Part shown: positions 27,470-35,628 of the stretch, in pieces
Layout: each line of letters starts with the position of its first letter
Numbering within the stretch: the first letter of the stretch is position 1
From: UKL13-2 sp947085425
Lineage (GTDB): Bacteria > Pseudomonadota > Gammaproteobacteria > Burkholderiales > Usitatibacteraceae
NCBI GenBank assembly: GCA_947085425.1
Contig: CAMTWK010000019.1
Location: forward strand, 3,876-67,875
Reading direction: 5' to 3'
Length of the DNA stretch: 64,000 nucleotides
The notes under the pieces: generated by a model
The model's input: only the letters and a program-made list of their open reading frames with translations
Told to the model about the DNA's origin: nothing
Databases searched by the model: none
Made by a program: the position numbers and the translations under genes

Positions 27470-28330
27470 ATGCAACACAACAACTTGCCAGACAATTTGA
27501 ACAGCACTAGCGTTGACGCGGCGAACGGGCGGGAAATGGCGGAAACGGCAGTCCAGACGGCCACTTTGAACGTGGTTGCTGATGGACAGCTGCCGGCTGA
27601 CGATGGAAAAGACGAAACAAAAAAAATTCGTTATCGTGCCAAGCCAAAGTTTCCAATGCCGGTGTCTGCAAAGTTGCTGGCGCTCGATCTTGACGGTACG
27701 CTCTTGGACACGGCCGACGATATTGCCACGGCTGCCAATCGGATGCGCGCGGCGTTTGGTTTTGGCCCGCTGGAAGCGATCGTCATCCGTAATTTCATCG
27801 GCCGTGGTATCGCCAATCTGGTTTCGCTGAGCATGAAAAGTGCGGTTGGTGAATTGGGTGCAGGCGCCACCAAAGTTGCCATTGCGCAGTTTGAAAAACA
27901 ATACGAATCATGCCTGGCCGACACATCCCGGCCCTTCCCCGGCGTTTTTGAAGGGCTGGAATTATTCAAGGAAAAGGGCTTCAAACTCGCTTGTATTACC
28001 AACAAGTCGGAACGGTTTGTGTTGCCCCTGCTGGAAAAAACCGCGCTTGCCGACTATTTTGAGTTGGTTGTCTGCGGTGACAGTCTGGCGGAAAAAAAGC
28101 CGCACCCGTTGCCGATCCAACACACCGCAAAACAATTTGGCGTGAAAGTTGAAGAGCTTGTTTTGATTGGGGACTCCATGCACGATGCCGCCGCCGCGCG
28201 CGCGGCCGGATGTCCGGTTTTTATCGTGCCCTATGGTTACAACGAAGGGCAGGAATTACGTGGTCTGGATTGTGACGCGTTTATTGACGATCTGTCAGCC
28301 GCGTTAAAGTACGTTAAGATAACCGTCTAG
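27470..28330 (+). CDS. gph: Phosphoglycolate phosphatase (HAD family) with N-terminal extension
   Basis: HAD hydrolase that removes phosphate from 2-phosphoglycolate. Motif I is LDLDGTLLDTADD, motif II ITNKS, and motif IV GDSMHDAAAARAAG. The core begins at MPVSAKLLALDLDG (27656). Upstream is a 62-residue polar, Ala/Asp-rich extension starting at ATG 27470 with a GGAAG ten bases before it. The internal ATG 27656 has no Shine-Dalgarno, so the long form may be the translated one. Its stop codon lies inside the palindrome at 28323-28334 next to the trp leader. Confidence 0.9.
   Translation: MQHNNLPDNLNSTSVDAANGREMAETAVQTATLNVVADGQLPADDGKDETKKIRYRAKPKFPMPVSAKLLALDLDGTLLDTADDIATAANRMRAAFGFGPLEAIVIRNFIGRGIANLVSLSMKSAVGELGAGATKVAIAQFEKQYESCLADTSRPFPGVFEGLELFKEKGFKLACITNKSERFVLPLLEKTALADYFELVVCGDSLAEKKPHPLPIQHTAKQFGVKVEELVLIGDSMHDAAAARAAGCPVFIVPYGYNEGQELRGLDCDAFIDDLSAALKYVKITV
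28292..28320 (+). promoter_or_regulatory. Candidate trp promoter inside the 3' end of gph
   Basis: CTGTCA (28292-28297) and TAAGAT (28315-28320) are 17 bp apart, each a 4/6 match to consensus. Transcription would start near 28327, directly before the leader peptide. Read-through from rpe-gph is also possible. Confidence 0.35.
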
Positions 28331-28334
28331 ACGG
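28323..28334. promoter_or_regulatory. 12-bp perfect palindrome at the trp promoter
   Basis: CCGTCTAGACGG reads the same on both strands and spans the gph stop codon and the predicted trp transcription start. It could be an operator (a central CTAG is also found in E. coli TrpR sites) or a small hairpin in the leader RNA. Confidence 0.35.
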
Positions 28335-28360
28335 AATATTTTTCTCTTTGAAATATGATC

Positions 28361-28417
28361 ATGACGTTTGTCGATAAAACAGTTTGGGCATGGCGATGGC
28401 AGATTTGGCGTAACTAA
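28361..28417 (+). CDS. trpL: trp operon leader peptide (four Trp codons in 18 residues)
   Basis: ATG 28361 opens an 18-codon frame, MTFVDKTVWAWRWQIWRN, ending at TAA 28415-28417; an in-frame ATG at 28355 would add two residues. Tryptophan fills positions 9, 11, 13 and 16, a density expected only of a Trp-sensing leader peptide. It lies 55 bases before trpE. An imperfect hairpin can form between the Trp codons and downstream sequence (GGCG 28407-28410 with CGCC 28421-28424, plus AGA/TCT and GG/CC), so a stalled ribosome would change folding. No GC-rich hairpin with a T-run follows, so the mechanism may not be classical termination. No strong ribosome-binding site is visible. Confidence 0.75.
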   Translation: MTFVDKTVWAWRWQIWRN

Positions 28418-28472
28418 ATACGCCTGTCTTTCCGTTGTATTTCCTGTTTCAACTGTCTTTGTCGAGAACACC

Positions 28473-29990
28473 ATGAATGAAGCCACCTTCCAACGATTGG
28501 CCGCCGACGGCTACAACCGCATACCGGTCACGCTTGAGACTTTTGCTGATCTGGATACGCCTTTATCCATTTACCTGAAGCTCGCCAACAAACCACATTC
28601 CTATTTGCTCGAATCGGTTATCGGTGGCGAACGGTTTGGACGTTATTCGATTGTTGGGCTGCCGGCGCGCGAATGGCTTGAGGTGCGCGGACACAATGTT
28701 TTGCTGATGCGGTCCTTGAACGACGCCCCTGCGCGCATTGCCGAGCAATTGACTGTGGCTGACCCGCTTGAGTTTATTGACCAATATCGGAATCGCTTCA
28801 AGGTGGCGCCAATCGGCGGCGTATTGCGCTTTGCAGGTGGCCTGGCAGGATATTTTGGTTACGATATTGTGCAATATATCGAGCCAAAGCTGGGCAAACA
28901 TGGTGGTCAAGCGGGTCAACAATTTATCAACAAACCGGATGTGATCGGGGCGCCGGACATTTTATTGATGCTGTCCGACGAGTTGGCGGTGGTCGATAAT
29001 TTGTCCGGAAAACTGACCATAATTGTTTACGCCGATCCGTCTGATCAAAACGCGTACCTACTTGCCCAAAGCCGTTTAACAGAATTGCGCCTGCAATTGC
29101 GCAGCCACGCACCATTGCCGGCTTATGTGCCGTCCGGAATCCAGCCGAAATCCGTCTCGGAAATTGGTAAAGAGAAATTTTTGCAGGCGGTCAAAAAGGC
29201 AAAACAATATATTGTTGACGGCGACATCATGCAGGTGCAAATTTCCCAGCGCATTTCGCAACCGTTCGACGCGCCGCCCATCAATCTTTATCGCGCCCTG
29301 CGCTCCATTAATCCTTCGCCGTATATGTTCTATTTTGATATGGGGTCATTCCATATTGTCGGCGCGTCGCCGGAGATTTTGGTGCGGCAGGAAGGCGGCA
29401 AAATCACCGTTCGGCCGATCGCCGGCACACGCAAGCGGGGTGCCACGCCAGAGCAGGATGCTGCGCTCGAGGATGAGTTGTGTGCCGATCCGAAGGAGCG
29501 CGCTGAACATTTGATGTTGATTGACCTCGGACGCAACGACATCGGTCGCGTTGCCAAAGTGGGCAGTGTCAAGGTGACAGAACAATTCGTGGTGGAACGT
29601 TATTCGCACGTGATGCATTTGGTCTCAAATGTTGATGGCGAGATACGCGACGATGTGGGTGCCATTGATTTACTGCGCGCCACCTTCCCGGCGGGGACTG
29701 TGACCGGCACGACAAAAGTTCGGGCAATGGAGGTCATTGATGAACTCGAACCGTCAAAACGGGGTATTTACGCCGGTGCAGCGGGTTACCTTGGTTTTAA
29801 CGGTAATCTTGATTTGGCTATTTCGATCCGCACCGGGGTGGTAAAAGACGGCGTACTGTATGCGCAGGCGGCTGCCGGAATTGTCGCTGATTCCGTGCCG
29901 GAGTTGGAGTGGCAGGAGACGGAAAATAAGGTGCGCGCCTTGCTGCGCGCCGCAGAAATGGTCGCAACCGGCATTGATACAAACAGTTAA
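28473..29990 (+). CDS. trpE: Anthranilate synthase component I TrpE
   Basis: Converts chorismate to anthranilate with ammonia from TrpG. ATG 28473 gives 505 aa. The N-terminal feedback site has SYLLESV, the conserved LLES of Trp-inhibited enzymes. The C-terminal chorismate-binding domain has QVQISQRI, RPIAGTRKRG and a conserved GAAGYLGFNGN block. It is separated from trpG by ltaE, which is unusual. It is preceded by the leader peptide at 28361-28417. Confidence 0.97.
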   Translation: MNEATFQRLAADGYNRIPVTLETFADLDTPLSIYLKLANKPHSYLLESVIGGERFGRYSIVGLPAREWLEVRGHNVLLMRSLNDAPARIAEQLTVADPLEFIDQYRNRFKVAPIGGVLRFAGGLAGYFGYDIVQYIEPKLGKHGGQAGQQFINKPDVIGAPDILLMLSDELAVVDNLSGKLTIIVYADPSDQNAYLLAQSRLTELRLQLRSHAPLPAYVPSGIQPKSVSEIGKEKFLQAVKKAKQYIVDGDIMQVQISQRISQPFDAPPINLYRALRSINPSPYMFYFDMGSFHIVGASPEILVRQEGGKITVRPIAGTRKRGATPEQDAALEDELCADPKERAEHLMLIDLGRNDIGRVAKVGSVKVTEQFVVERYSHVMHLVSNVDGEIRDDVGAIDLLRATFPAGTVTGTTKVRAMEVIDELEPSKRGIYAGAAGYLGFNGNLDLAISIRTGVVKDGVLYAQAAAGIVADSVPELEWQETENKVRALLRAAEMVATGIDTNS

Positions 29991-30004
29991 CGGATCAAAA
30001 TATC

Positions 30005-31021
30005 ATGAAAATAATCGATCTTCGAAGTGATACGGTAACGCGGCCAACTGCGGCGATGCTTGCGGCCATGACATCGGCAAAAGTGGGTGATGACGTGTTT
30101 GGGGATGATCCCACCGTCAATGCCCTGCAGGAAAAAACGGCCGAACTGGTTGGCATGCAAGCGGCTTTGTTTTTGCCTTCCGGAACACAAAGCAATTTAT
30201 GCGGTTTGATGGCGCACTGCGCGCGTGGCGATGAATATATCGTCGGTCAAAACGCGCACACTTATAAATATGAAGGTGGCGGCGCGGCGGTGTTGGGCTC
30301 CATTCAGCCGCAACCGATTGAGAATGCGGCGGACGGCTCGATTCCAATTGAAAAAATCCGCGCGGCGGTCAAACCAGACGATAGTCACTTTGCCATCACC
30401 CGCCTGATTGCACTTGAAAACACCATTGGCGGCAAAGTATTGACCGAAGGGTATATGGCGCAAGTGCAGACTCTTGCCGGTGAAAAATCGCTGGCCATGC
30501 ATCTTGATGGGGCGCGATTGTTTAATGCGGCGGTCAAAACGAATCGCAGCGCAAAACAAATTTGTGCCTATTTTGATTCGGTGTCGATTTGTTTGTCGAA
30601 GGGGCTTGGTGCACCAGTCGGCTCGGTGTTGTGCGGCAGCAAGGAGCTTATCAAACGTGCCCGGCGCTATCGCAAAATGTTGGGCGGGGGCATGCGTCAG
30701 GCCGGTTTTATCGCCGCCGCCGGGATTTTTGCGCTTGATCATCATATAAACCGCCTGCATGATGATCACGATCACGCCACACGGCTGGCGATAGGATTAA
30801 GGGAAATCAAGCCGCTGAGCCTGGTCATGCCCGATACCAATATATTGTTTGTTAATCTACCGGCGGCAGACGTTGCCGCTTTGCAGGCGCACCTTGAGCA
30901 GGCGGGAATCACGGCGATTGTCGGAGTGCACACGCGGTTGGTGACACATTTGGACGTTACCGCGTCCGATGTGGATCGTGTTGTCGATGCGTTCCACGCG
31001 TTCTACCGCGGACGGGTCTGA
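30005..31021 (+). CDS. ltaE: Low-specificity L-threonine aldolase, inside the trp operon
   Basis: PLP-dependent enzyme that cleaves L-threonine or allo-threonine to glycine and acetaldehyde. The N-terminus IDLRSDTVTRPT, the block VGDDVFGDDPTVNALQ and the PLP lysine in LSKGLGAPVGS (about residue 200) identify the family. At 338 aa it has the normal size. It lies 14 bp after trpE and 2 bp before trpG on the same strand, so it is co-transcribed with trp genes. No role in Trp synthesis is known to me; serine or glycine supply to TrpB/one-carbon metabolism is a guess. Confidence 0.92.
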   Translation: MKIIDLRSDTVTRPTAAMLAAMTSAKVGDDVFGDDPTVNALQEKTAELVGMQAALFLPSGTQSNLCGLMAHCARGDEYIVGQNAHTYKYEGGGAAVLGSIQPQPIENAADGSIPIEKIRAAVKPDDSHFAITRLIALENTIGGKVLTEGYMAQVQTLAGEKSLAMHLDGARLFNAAVKTNRSAKQICAYFDSVSICLSKGLGAPVGSVLCGSKELIKRARRYRKMLGGGMRQAGFIAAAGIFALDHHINRLHDDHDHATRLAIGLREIKPLSLVMPDTNILFVNLPAADVAALQAHLEQAGITAIVGVHTRLVTHLDVTASDVDRVVDAFHAFYRGRV

Positions 31022-31023
31022 CG

Positions 31024-31590
31024 ATGCTGTTGATGATTGATAACTACGATTCATTTACCTTTAATCTTGTTCAATATTTTGGCGAGTTGGGCGAGGATGT
31101 GGTGGTTAAACGCAACGATGAAATTTCGTTGGCAGAAATAGACCAGCTTCGCCCTTCAAAAATCGTCATATCACCGGGGCCATGCACACCAAACGAGGCG
31201 GGGGTATCCGTGTCGGCCATTTTGACATTTGCAGGCAAGATTCCGATACTCGGTGTGTGCCTTGGTCATCAGAGTATTGGCCAGGCATTCGGCGGCAAAA
31301 TCATCCATGCCAAAACGCTCATGCACGGTAAAACATCGCAAATTACCCATATCAATCGCGGCGTATTTGCGGGTCTGCCTTCCCCCTATCGGGCGACGCG
31401 TTATCACTCATTGGTAATCGAGCGCGACTCCTGCCCGGATTGTCTCGAGGTGACCGCGTGGACCGACGATGGTGAAATCATGGGGGTCCGCCACAAGACG
31501 TTACCTGTTGAGGGGGTGCAATTCCATCCCGAATCGATCATGACCGAGCATGGTCATCAGTTATTAAAAAATTTCCTGACCGCGTATTAA
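31024..31590 (+). CDS. trpG: Anthranilate synthase component II TrpG (glutamine amidotransferase)
   Basis: Class I glutamine amidotransferase supplying ammonia to TrpE. The oxyanion/nucleophile motif is GVCLGHQSIGQAFGG (Cys about residue 79). The His-Glu pair is in VQFHPESIMTEHG near the C-terminus. At 188 aa it has the usual length. It can also serve as PabA in species with a single copy. It is 25 bp upstream of trpD. Confidence 0.97.
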   Translation: MLLMIDNYDSFTFNLVQYFGELGEDVVVKRNDEISLAEIDQLRPSKIVISPGPCTPNEAGVSVSAILTFAGKIPILGVCLGHQSIGQAFGGKIIHAKTLMHGKTSQITHINRGVFAGLPSPYRATRYHSLVIERDSCPDCLEVTAWTDDGEIMGVRHKTLPVEGVQFHPESIMTEHGHQLLKNFLTAY

Positions 31591-31615
31591 CGACGTAATA
31601 ACCAAGGCATTCATT

Positions 31616-32644
31616 ATGTTTACTCCAAAAGAGGCGATTAGTCGTTTGTCAGACAAACGCGAAATTTTTTACGACGAAATGGTTGATTTGTTCCGGCAGG
31701 TGATGGCGGGGCAGGTTTCACAAGTACAGTTGTCGGCTATTCTGATGGGCTTGCATGTCAAGACCGAGAGTGTTTCGGAAATTGCCGCAGCCGCACAGGT
31801 GATGCGTGAGTTTTCGACCAAGGTTGAGGTGGCCGATAAAACGCACCTGATTGATACCTGTGGGACCGGCGGGGACCAGGCGCATACCTTTAATGTTTCC
31901 ACTGCGGCCGCATTTGTTGCCGCTGCCGCCGGTGCCAAGGTCGCCAAACACGGCGGTCGCTCGGTTTCTTCGCAATCGGGTAGCGCGGACGTATTGGAGG
32001 TGCTTGGCGTTAATTTAAATCTCACACCACAACAGGTCAGCGAGTCGATTGACCAAGTTGGAATTGGTTTTATGTTCGCCCCCAACCATCACCCGGCGAT
32101 GAAATATGCCGCGCCGGTACGAAAAGAGCTGGGTATGCGCACAATTTTAAATATCTTGGGGCCGTTGACCAATCCGGCCGGCGCACCCAATCAATTGATG
32201 GGGGTGTTCCATATGGATTTGGTGGGCATTCAGGCGCGGGTGTTGAAACAACTGGGTGCAAAACATGTGATGGTGGTGCATGGTGAAGATGGCTTGGATG
32301 AAATCACCCTGGGTGGAAAGACCCATGTGGCGGAGGTCAAACACGGGTTTGTGACCGAATATGTGATCGAGCCAAAACAATTTGGATTCGACGTGACCTC
32401 GATTGACCAGATCAAGGTTGCGGACAAAGATGCGTCAAAAGTGATGCTGTTGGATGTGCTGGACAATCACTCAGGAGCGGCGAAGGAAATCGTCATCCTG
32501 AACGCGGGCGCGGCAATTTATGTTGCCGGATTGGCCAATGATTTGTGGGGTGGCGTGACGCTGGCGCGCACCATGGTTGAATCCGGTAAGGCCAGAAAAA
32601 AACTCGATGAGTTGGTTCGATTTACTTCGGCACTGGCGATCTAA
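31616..32644 (+). CDS. trpD: Anthranilate phosphoribosyltransferase TrpD
   Basis: Transfers phosphoribose from PRPP to anthranilate. The PRPP-binding block is DTCGTGGDQAHTFNVSTAAAFV (about residues 78-100), followed by KHGGRSVSSQSGSADVLEVLG. At 342 aa it is a stand-alone enzyme, not fused to TrpG as in E. coli. It is followed by trpC after 11 bp. Confidence 0.97.
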   Translation: MFTPKEAISRLSDKREIFYDEMVDLFRQVMAGQVSQVQLSAILMGLHVKTESVSEIAAAAQVMREFSTKVEVADKTHLIDTCGTGGDQAHTFNVSTAAAFVAAAAGAKVAKHGGRSVSSQSGSADVLEVLGVNLNLTPQQVSESIDQVGIGFMFAPNHHPAMKYAAPVRKELGMRTILNILGPLTNPAGAPNQLMGVFHMDLVGIQARVLKQLGAKHVMVVHGEDGLDEITLGGKTHVAEVKHGFVTEYVIEPKQFGFDVTSIDQIKVADKDASKVMLLDVLDNHSGAAKEIVILNAGAAIYVAGLANDLWGGVTLARTMVESGKARKKLDELVRFTSALAI

Positions 32645-32655
32645 ATTATCCATCG

Positions 32656-33465
32656 ATGACGAATATTCTGGATGAAATTTTGGCAACCAAGCGACGCGAG
32701 ATTGTTGAGGCGAAACGCAATACGCCACTGGCGGTGTTATATGAAAAAATTGCCAAACTTCCTGCTACCAAGGATTTTGTTGGCGCAATAATCGCCAAGC
32801 GCCGGGAAAACATTCCGGCTGTTATTGCTGAAATTAAAAAACAAAGCCCTTCGGCCGGGCAATTTCGTGCCGATGGTTTATTCGAGCCGGCGCGAATTGC
32901 CGCCAGTTATGAGGCCAACGGCGCGGCGTGTTTGTCTGTTTTGACCGACGCCCAATATTTTGGAGGATCGGCAGACGATGTACGAGCCGCACGTGCGTCC
33001 TGCGCCCTGCCCATTCTTCGCAAAGAATTCATTGTTGATCCTTATCAAATCGTCGAGGCACGGGCGATGGGTGCGGATGCCGTTTTGTTTATTGTTGATG
33101 CGCTACCCATCGAGCAGTTTTGCGAATTGGAAAAATTAGCGGGCGCGCTTGGATTAGCGGTATTGGTGGAGTCACACACGGAAGCGCAAATTCAGCAGGC
33201 GCTCACCTTGGAAACCTCCTTGATCGGCATCAATAATCGCGACTTGACCCGTTTTGCCACCGATGTGCAGACGACCTTGAGGCTTCTGCCGCAGGTCGGC
33301 GCAGACCGAATCGTTGTCACTGAAAGTGGTATTGAGTCGACGCAAGCAATTGATTTGATGATAAAAAATGGCGTCACCACGTTTTTGGTGGGAGGCGCGC
33401 TCATGCAGGCGGTCGACCCTGGTGCCGCACTCAAAAGGCTTTTTCAGGATAAACGATTGGCTTAG
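32656..33465 (+). CDS. trpC: Indole-3-glycerol-phosphate synthase TrpC
   Basis: TIM-barrel enzyme closing the indole ring. The signatures are IAEIKKQSPSAGQFR, ILRKEFIVDPYQI and GINNRDLTRFATD. At 269 aa it is monofunctional (no TrpF fusion). It is the last trp gene here; trpF, trpB and trpA are not in the window. No terminator is evident in the 305 bp before the porin. Confidence 0.97.
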   Translation: MTNILDEILATKRREIVEAKRNTPLAVLYEKIAKLPATKDFVGAIIAKRRENIPAVIAEIKKQSPSAGQFRADGLFEPARIAASYEANGAACLSVLTDAQYFGGSADDVRAARASCALPILRKEFIVDPYQIVEARAMGADAVLFIVDALPIEQFCELEKLAGALGLAVLVESHTEAQIQQALTLETSLIGINNRDLTRFATDVQTTLRLLPQVGADRIVVTESGIESTQAIDLMIKNGVTTFLVGGALMQAVDPGAALKRLFQDKRLA

Positions 33466-33770
33466 GGAGTCTTCAGTAACGACCTTGAATCCAATTTGTC
33501 AGGATGTTGCGTGCATTTTTGATGTTGCATTCACGCAACATGCATGCAAGTGGCTGGTGTTTTTACCCTTATTCGCTTGAGGGAGGGGGGTATTTTTGGC
33601 AAAATGGCGATAGCTACTCGAAAATCCCAGGCAAAAGTGTCGCCTGGTGGCAACTGAATTGATCATTTCGTTCGGTTTTGCTGCCGCAGTCCACACTGGC
33701 CAATCAGGTTTGAGTAATTGCACCAGATAGAAATCCAATAGCATTACCGTTAATCCAAAGGAGATTTTTG
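33466..33770 (+). promoter_or_regulatory. Intergenic region upstream of the porin with an ATGTTGC inverted repeat
   Basis: 305 bp without a gene. The heptamer ATGTTGC occurs at 33504-33510 and 33522-33528, and inverted as GCAACAT at 33535-33541. The last two form 7-bp arms around 6 bases. This looks like a protein-binding site for porin control or a hairpin ending the trp transcript, though no T-run follows it directly. The porin Shine-Dalgarno AAAGGAG ends at 33763. Confidence 0.4.
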
Positions 33771-34856
33771 ATGAACAAAAAATTGATCGCACTTGCAGTC
33801 GCTGCCGCTACCGTGGCTCCTGCTGCAATGGCGCAAACCGCCAATCCAGTGACGCTTTACGGCCGCATTTATGTCATGTTTGAGAACGTAAAAGCTGACG
33901 GCGGCACCGCTGCTCCAATCCCTAGCCGTAATCGCGTGAACAACAATGGCGCGTCGTTGCTTGGTGTACGTGGCACGGAAGATTTGGGTGGCGGCTTAAA
34001 GGCTTTCTTCCAACTCGAAACCGAATTCCGTCCAGACCAAAATGACACAACCTTTGGTAACCGTAATAGCGGTGTTGGTTTGCAAGGTGGTTTTGGCTCG
34101 GTATTGCTGGGCCGTTGGGATACCCCGTTCAAACTTGCTTCGGCAAAGTACGATCCGTTTGGCGATACTACGCTTGCCGGTTTCACAGCAGTCATGGGTG
34201 ACCGTGGAAACTTCAACCGTCGCGACCAAAACGTGGCGCAGTGGTGGTCTCCTAATTGGTCAGGTGTTCAGGCTCGTGTGAGCTACACCGCCAATGAAGG
34301 CAGAACGTCAACCGTCAGCCCGGTTGTGACCTCGATGAATGCAACTTATGACAAGGGTCCGATTTCCCTGGCCTACGCGTACGAAAAGCATAAGGATATT
34401 TTCAAGAACTACACCGGTGCAGTTGGCAACGTTGCTGGTGCCAGCGAAAGAGGCATGACGTTGGGTGGTTCGATCACATTTGGTCCAATGCGCGCGGCGG
34501 CAGTAGTTCAGCGTTACAAGAAAAACGGTGGCGGTGCCACTGTGACTTCGGATCAAAAAGCGCAAATGTTTAACTTGATGTATACGGCTGGCAAAAATCA
34601 GTTTGTATTCCAAATGCAACGTTCGAAAGATGGCGCGACCCGTGCAACATCTGCTGCAGCCGTTGCTGAGCCAGACTCAAAAGTGAATTCAGTTGGTTAT
34701 TTCTACAACTTCTCACGTCGCACATCGTTGATCGCGGTTTACAACCAAACCAAAAACAACAGTTTTGGCTTGGGTAACTTCGGTGCCAATACTTTGACTA
34801 TCGCAGCGGATCAGGATCCACGCGGCTTCGCTGTTGGCTTCCGTCACACGTTCTAA
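33771..34856 (+). CDS. General outer-membrane porin (Porin_4 / OmpC-like)
   Basis: 361-aa trimeric-type porin. The signal peptide MNKKLIALAVAAATVAPAAMAQ is followed by TLYGRIYVMFENVK, typical of betaproteobacterial porins. The residue block RGTEDLGGGLKAFFQLE is a family signature, and the chain ends in Phe (GFRHTF), the beta-barrel assembly signal. A strong AAAGGAG ribosome-binding site lies 7 bases before the ATG. Codon use is noticeably smoother and less G/C-biased than neighbours, as expected for a highly expressed gene. A monocistronic unit is suggested by the terminator just downstream. Confidence 0.93.
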   Translation: MNKKLIALAVAAATVAPAAMAQTANPVTLYGRIYVMFENVKADGGTAAPIPSRNRVNNNGASLLGVRGTEDLGGGLKAFFQLETEFRPDQNDTTFGNRNSGVGLQGGFGSVLLGRWDTPFKLASAKYDPFGDTTLAGFTAVMGDRGNFNRRDQNVAQWWSPNWSGVQARVSYTANEGRTSTVSPVVTSMNATYDKGPISLAYAYEKHKDIFKNYTGAVGNVAGASERGMTLGGSITFGPMRAAAVVQRYKKNGGGATVTSDQKAQMFNLMYTAGKNQFVFQMQRSKDGATRATSAAAVAEPDSKVNSVGYFYNFSRRTSLIAVYNQTKNNSFGLGNFGANTLTIAADQDPRGFAVGFRHTF

Positions 34857-34888
34857 ATTTGACGGCAAGTTGATGCATGTTTTAAAGG

Positions 34889-34918
34889 ACGGGCACCTTC
34901 GGGTGCCCGTTTTATTTT
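34889..34918 (+). terminator. Rho-independent terminator of the porin gene
   Basis: ACGGGCACC pairs with GGTGCCCGT around a TTCG tetraloop and is followed by TTTATTTT. Confidence 0.92.
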
Positions 34919-34926
34919 AAGGTTGG

Positions 34927-35565
34927 ATGATGCATATTATTGATACATTGATTGGCCAAATCGATTCGGCGTTAAGGACGGTTTTTTCGGTGACACCCGC
35001 CGCTCGGATCATGCCTGTGCCGTTGGCAGACGCGGGTAGTTCTGGATTATTGGCACCGACTGTTGCGTCAAAAAGTGTGCGCCTGATGCGGGTAAACCAT
35101 GTTGGCGAGGTTTGCGCCCAAGGGCTTTACCAGGGGCAGTTGTTGGTTGCCCGCCATCACAAAGTGAGGCAGGTCCTTGAAGCAGCAGCAAATGAAGAGC
35201 GTGATCATCTTGCCTGGTGCGCTACGCGAATTGCCGAGCTTGGTGGGCATACCAGCGTTTTAAGTCCTATTTTTTATGCCGGTGCATGGGGGCTGGGTGT
35301 GATGTCCGGGCTGGCCGGGGACAAGTGGAGCATGGGATTCCTGGTTGAAACCGAACAACAGGTGGAGGCGCACCTTGCCTCCCATTTGGATCGGTTGCCT
35401 GTGGATGACCTCAGGAGCCGCGCGATCGTTGAGCAAATGCGTATAGACGAAATCGTCCATGGTAACAGTGGAAAAGCGCATGGTGGAGTGCCATTGCCAT
35501 TTCCAATCAAGATGGCCATGCGAATGTCGTCAAAAATTATGACTGGATCAACCTATTGGGTTTAG
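34927..35565 (+). CDS. coq7: Coq7-type 2-polyprenyl-3-methyl-6-methoxy-1,4-benzoquinone monooxygenase
   Basis: Di-iron membrane-associated hydroxylase catalysing the C6 hydroxylation of ubiquinone. The ferritin-like ligands appear in NHVGEVCAQGLYQG, EERDHLAW, ETEQQVEAHLASHL and RIDEIVHG (two ExxH-type sets). At 212 aa it has the usual bacterial Coq7 size. It takes the place of UbiF and works with the two flavin hydroxylases at 21.2-23.6 kb. ATG 34930 is an alternative start. It converges on the osmC-like gene. Confidence 0.94.
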   Translation: MMHIIDTLIGQIDSALRTVFSVTPAARIMPVPLADAGSSGLLAPTVASKSVRLMRVNHVGEVCAQGLYQGQLLVARHHKVRQVLEAAANEERDHLAWCATRIAELGGHTSVLSPIFYAGAWGLGVMSGLAGDKWSMGFLVETEQQVEAHLASHLDRLPVDDLRSRAIVEQMRIDEIVHGNSGKAHGGVPLPFPIKMAMRMSSKIMTGSTYWV

Positions 35566-35628
35566 GCGCTATTGAGCTTCCGCTCCACGGCGGTTTAGGC
35601 GAAAAAATTGAATCGCCCGTGAATTTAA

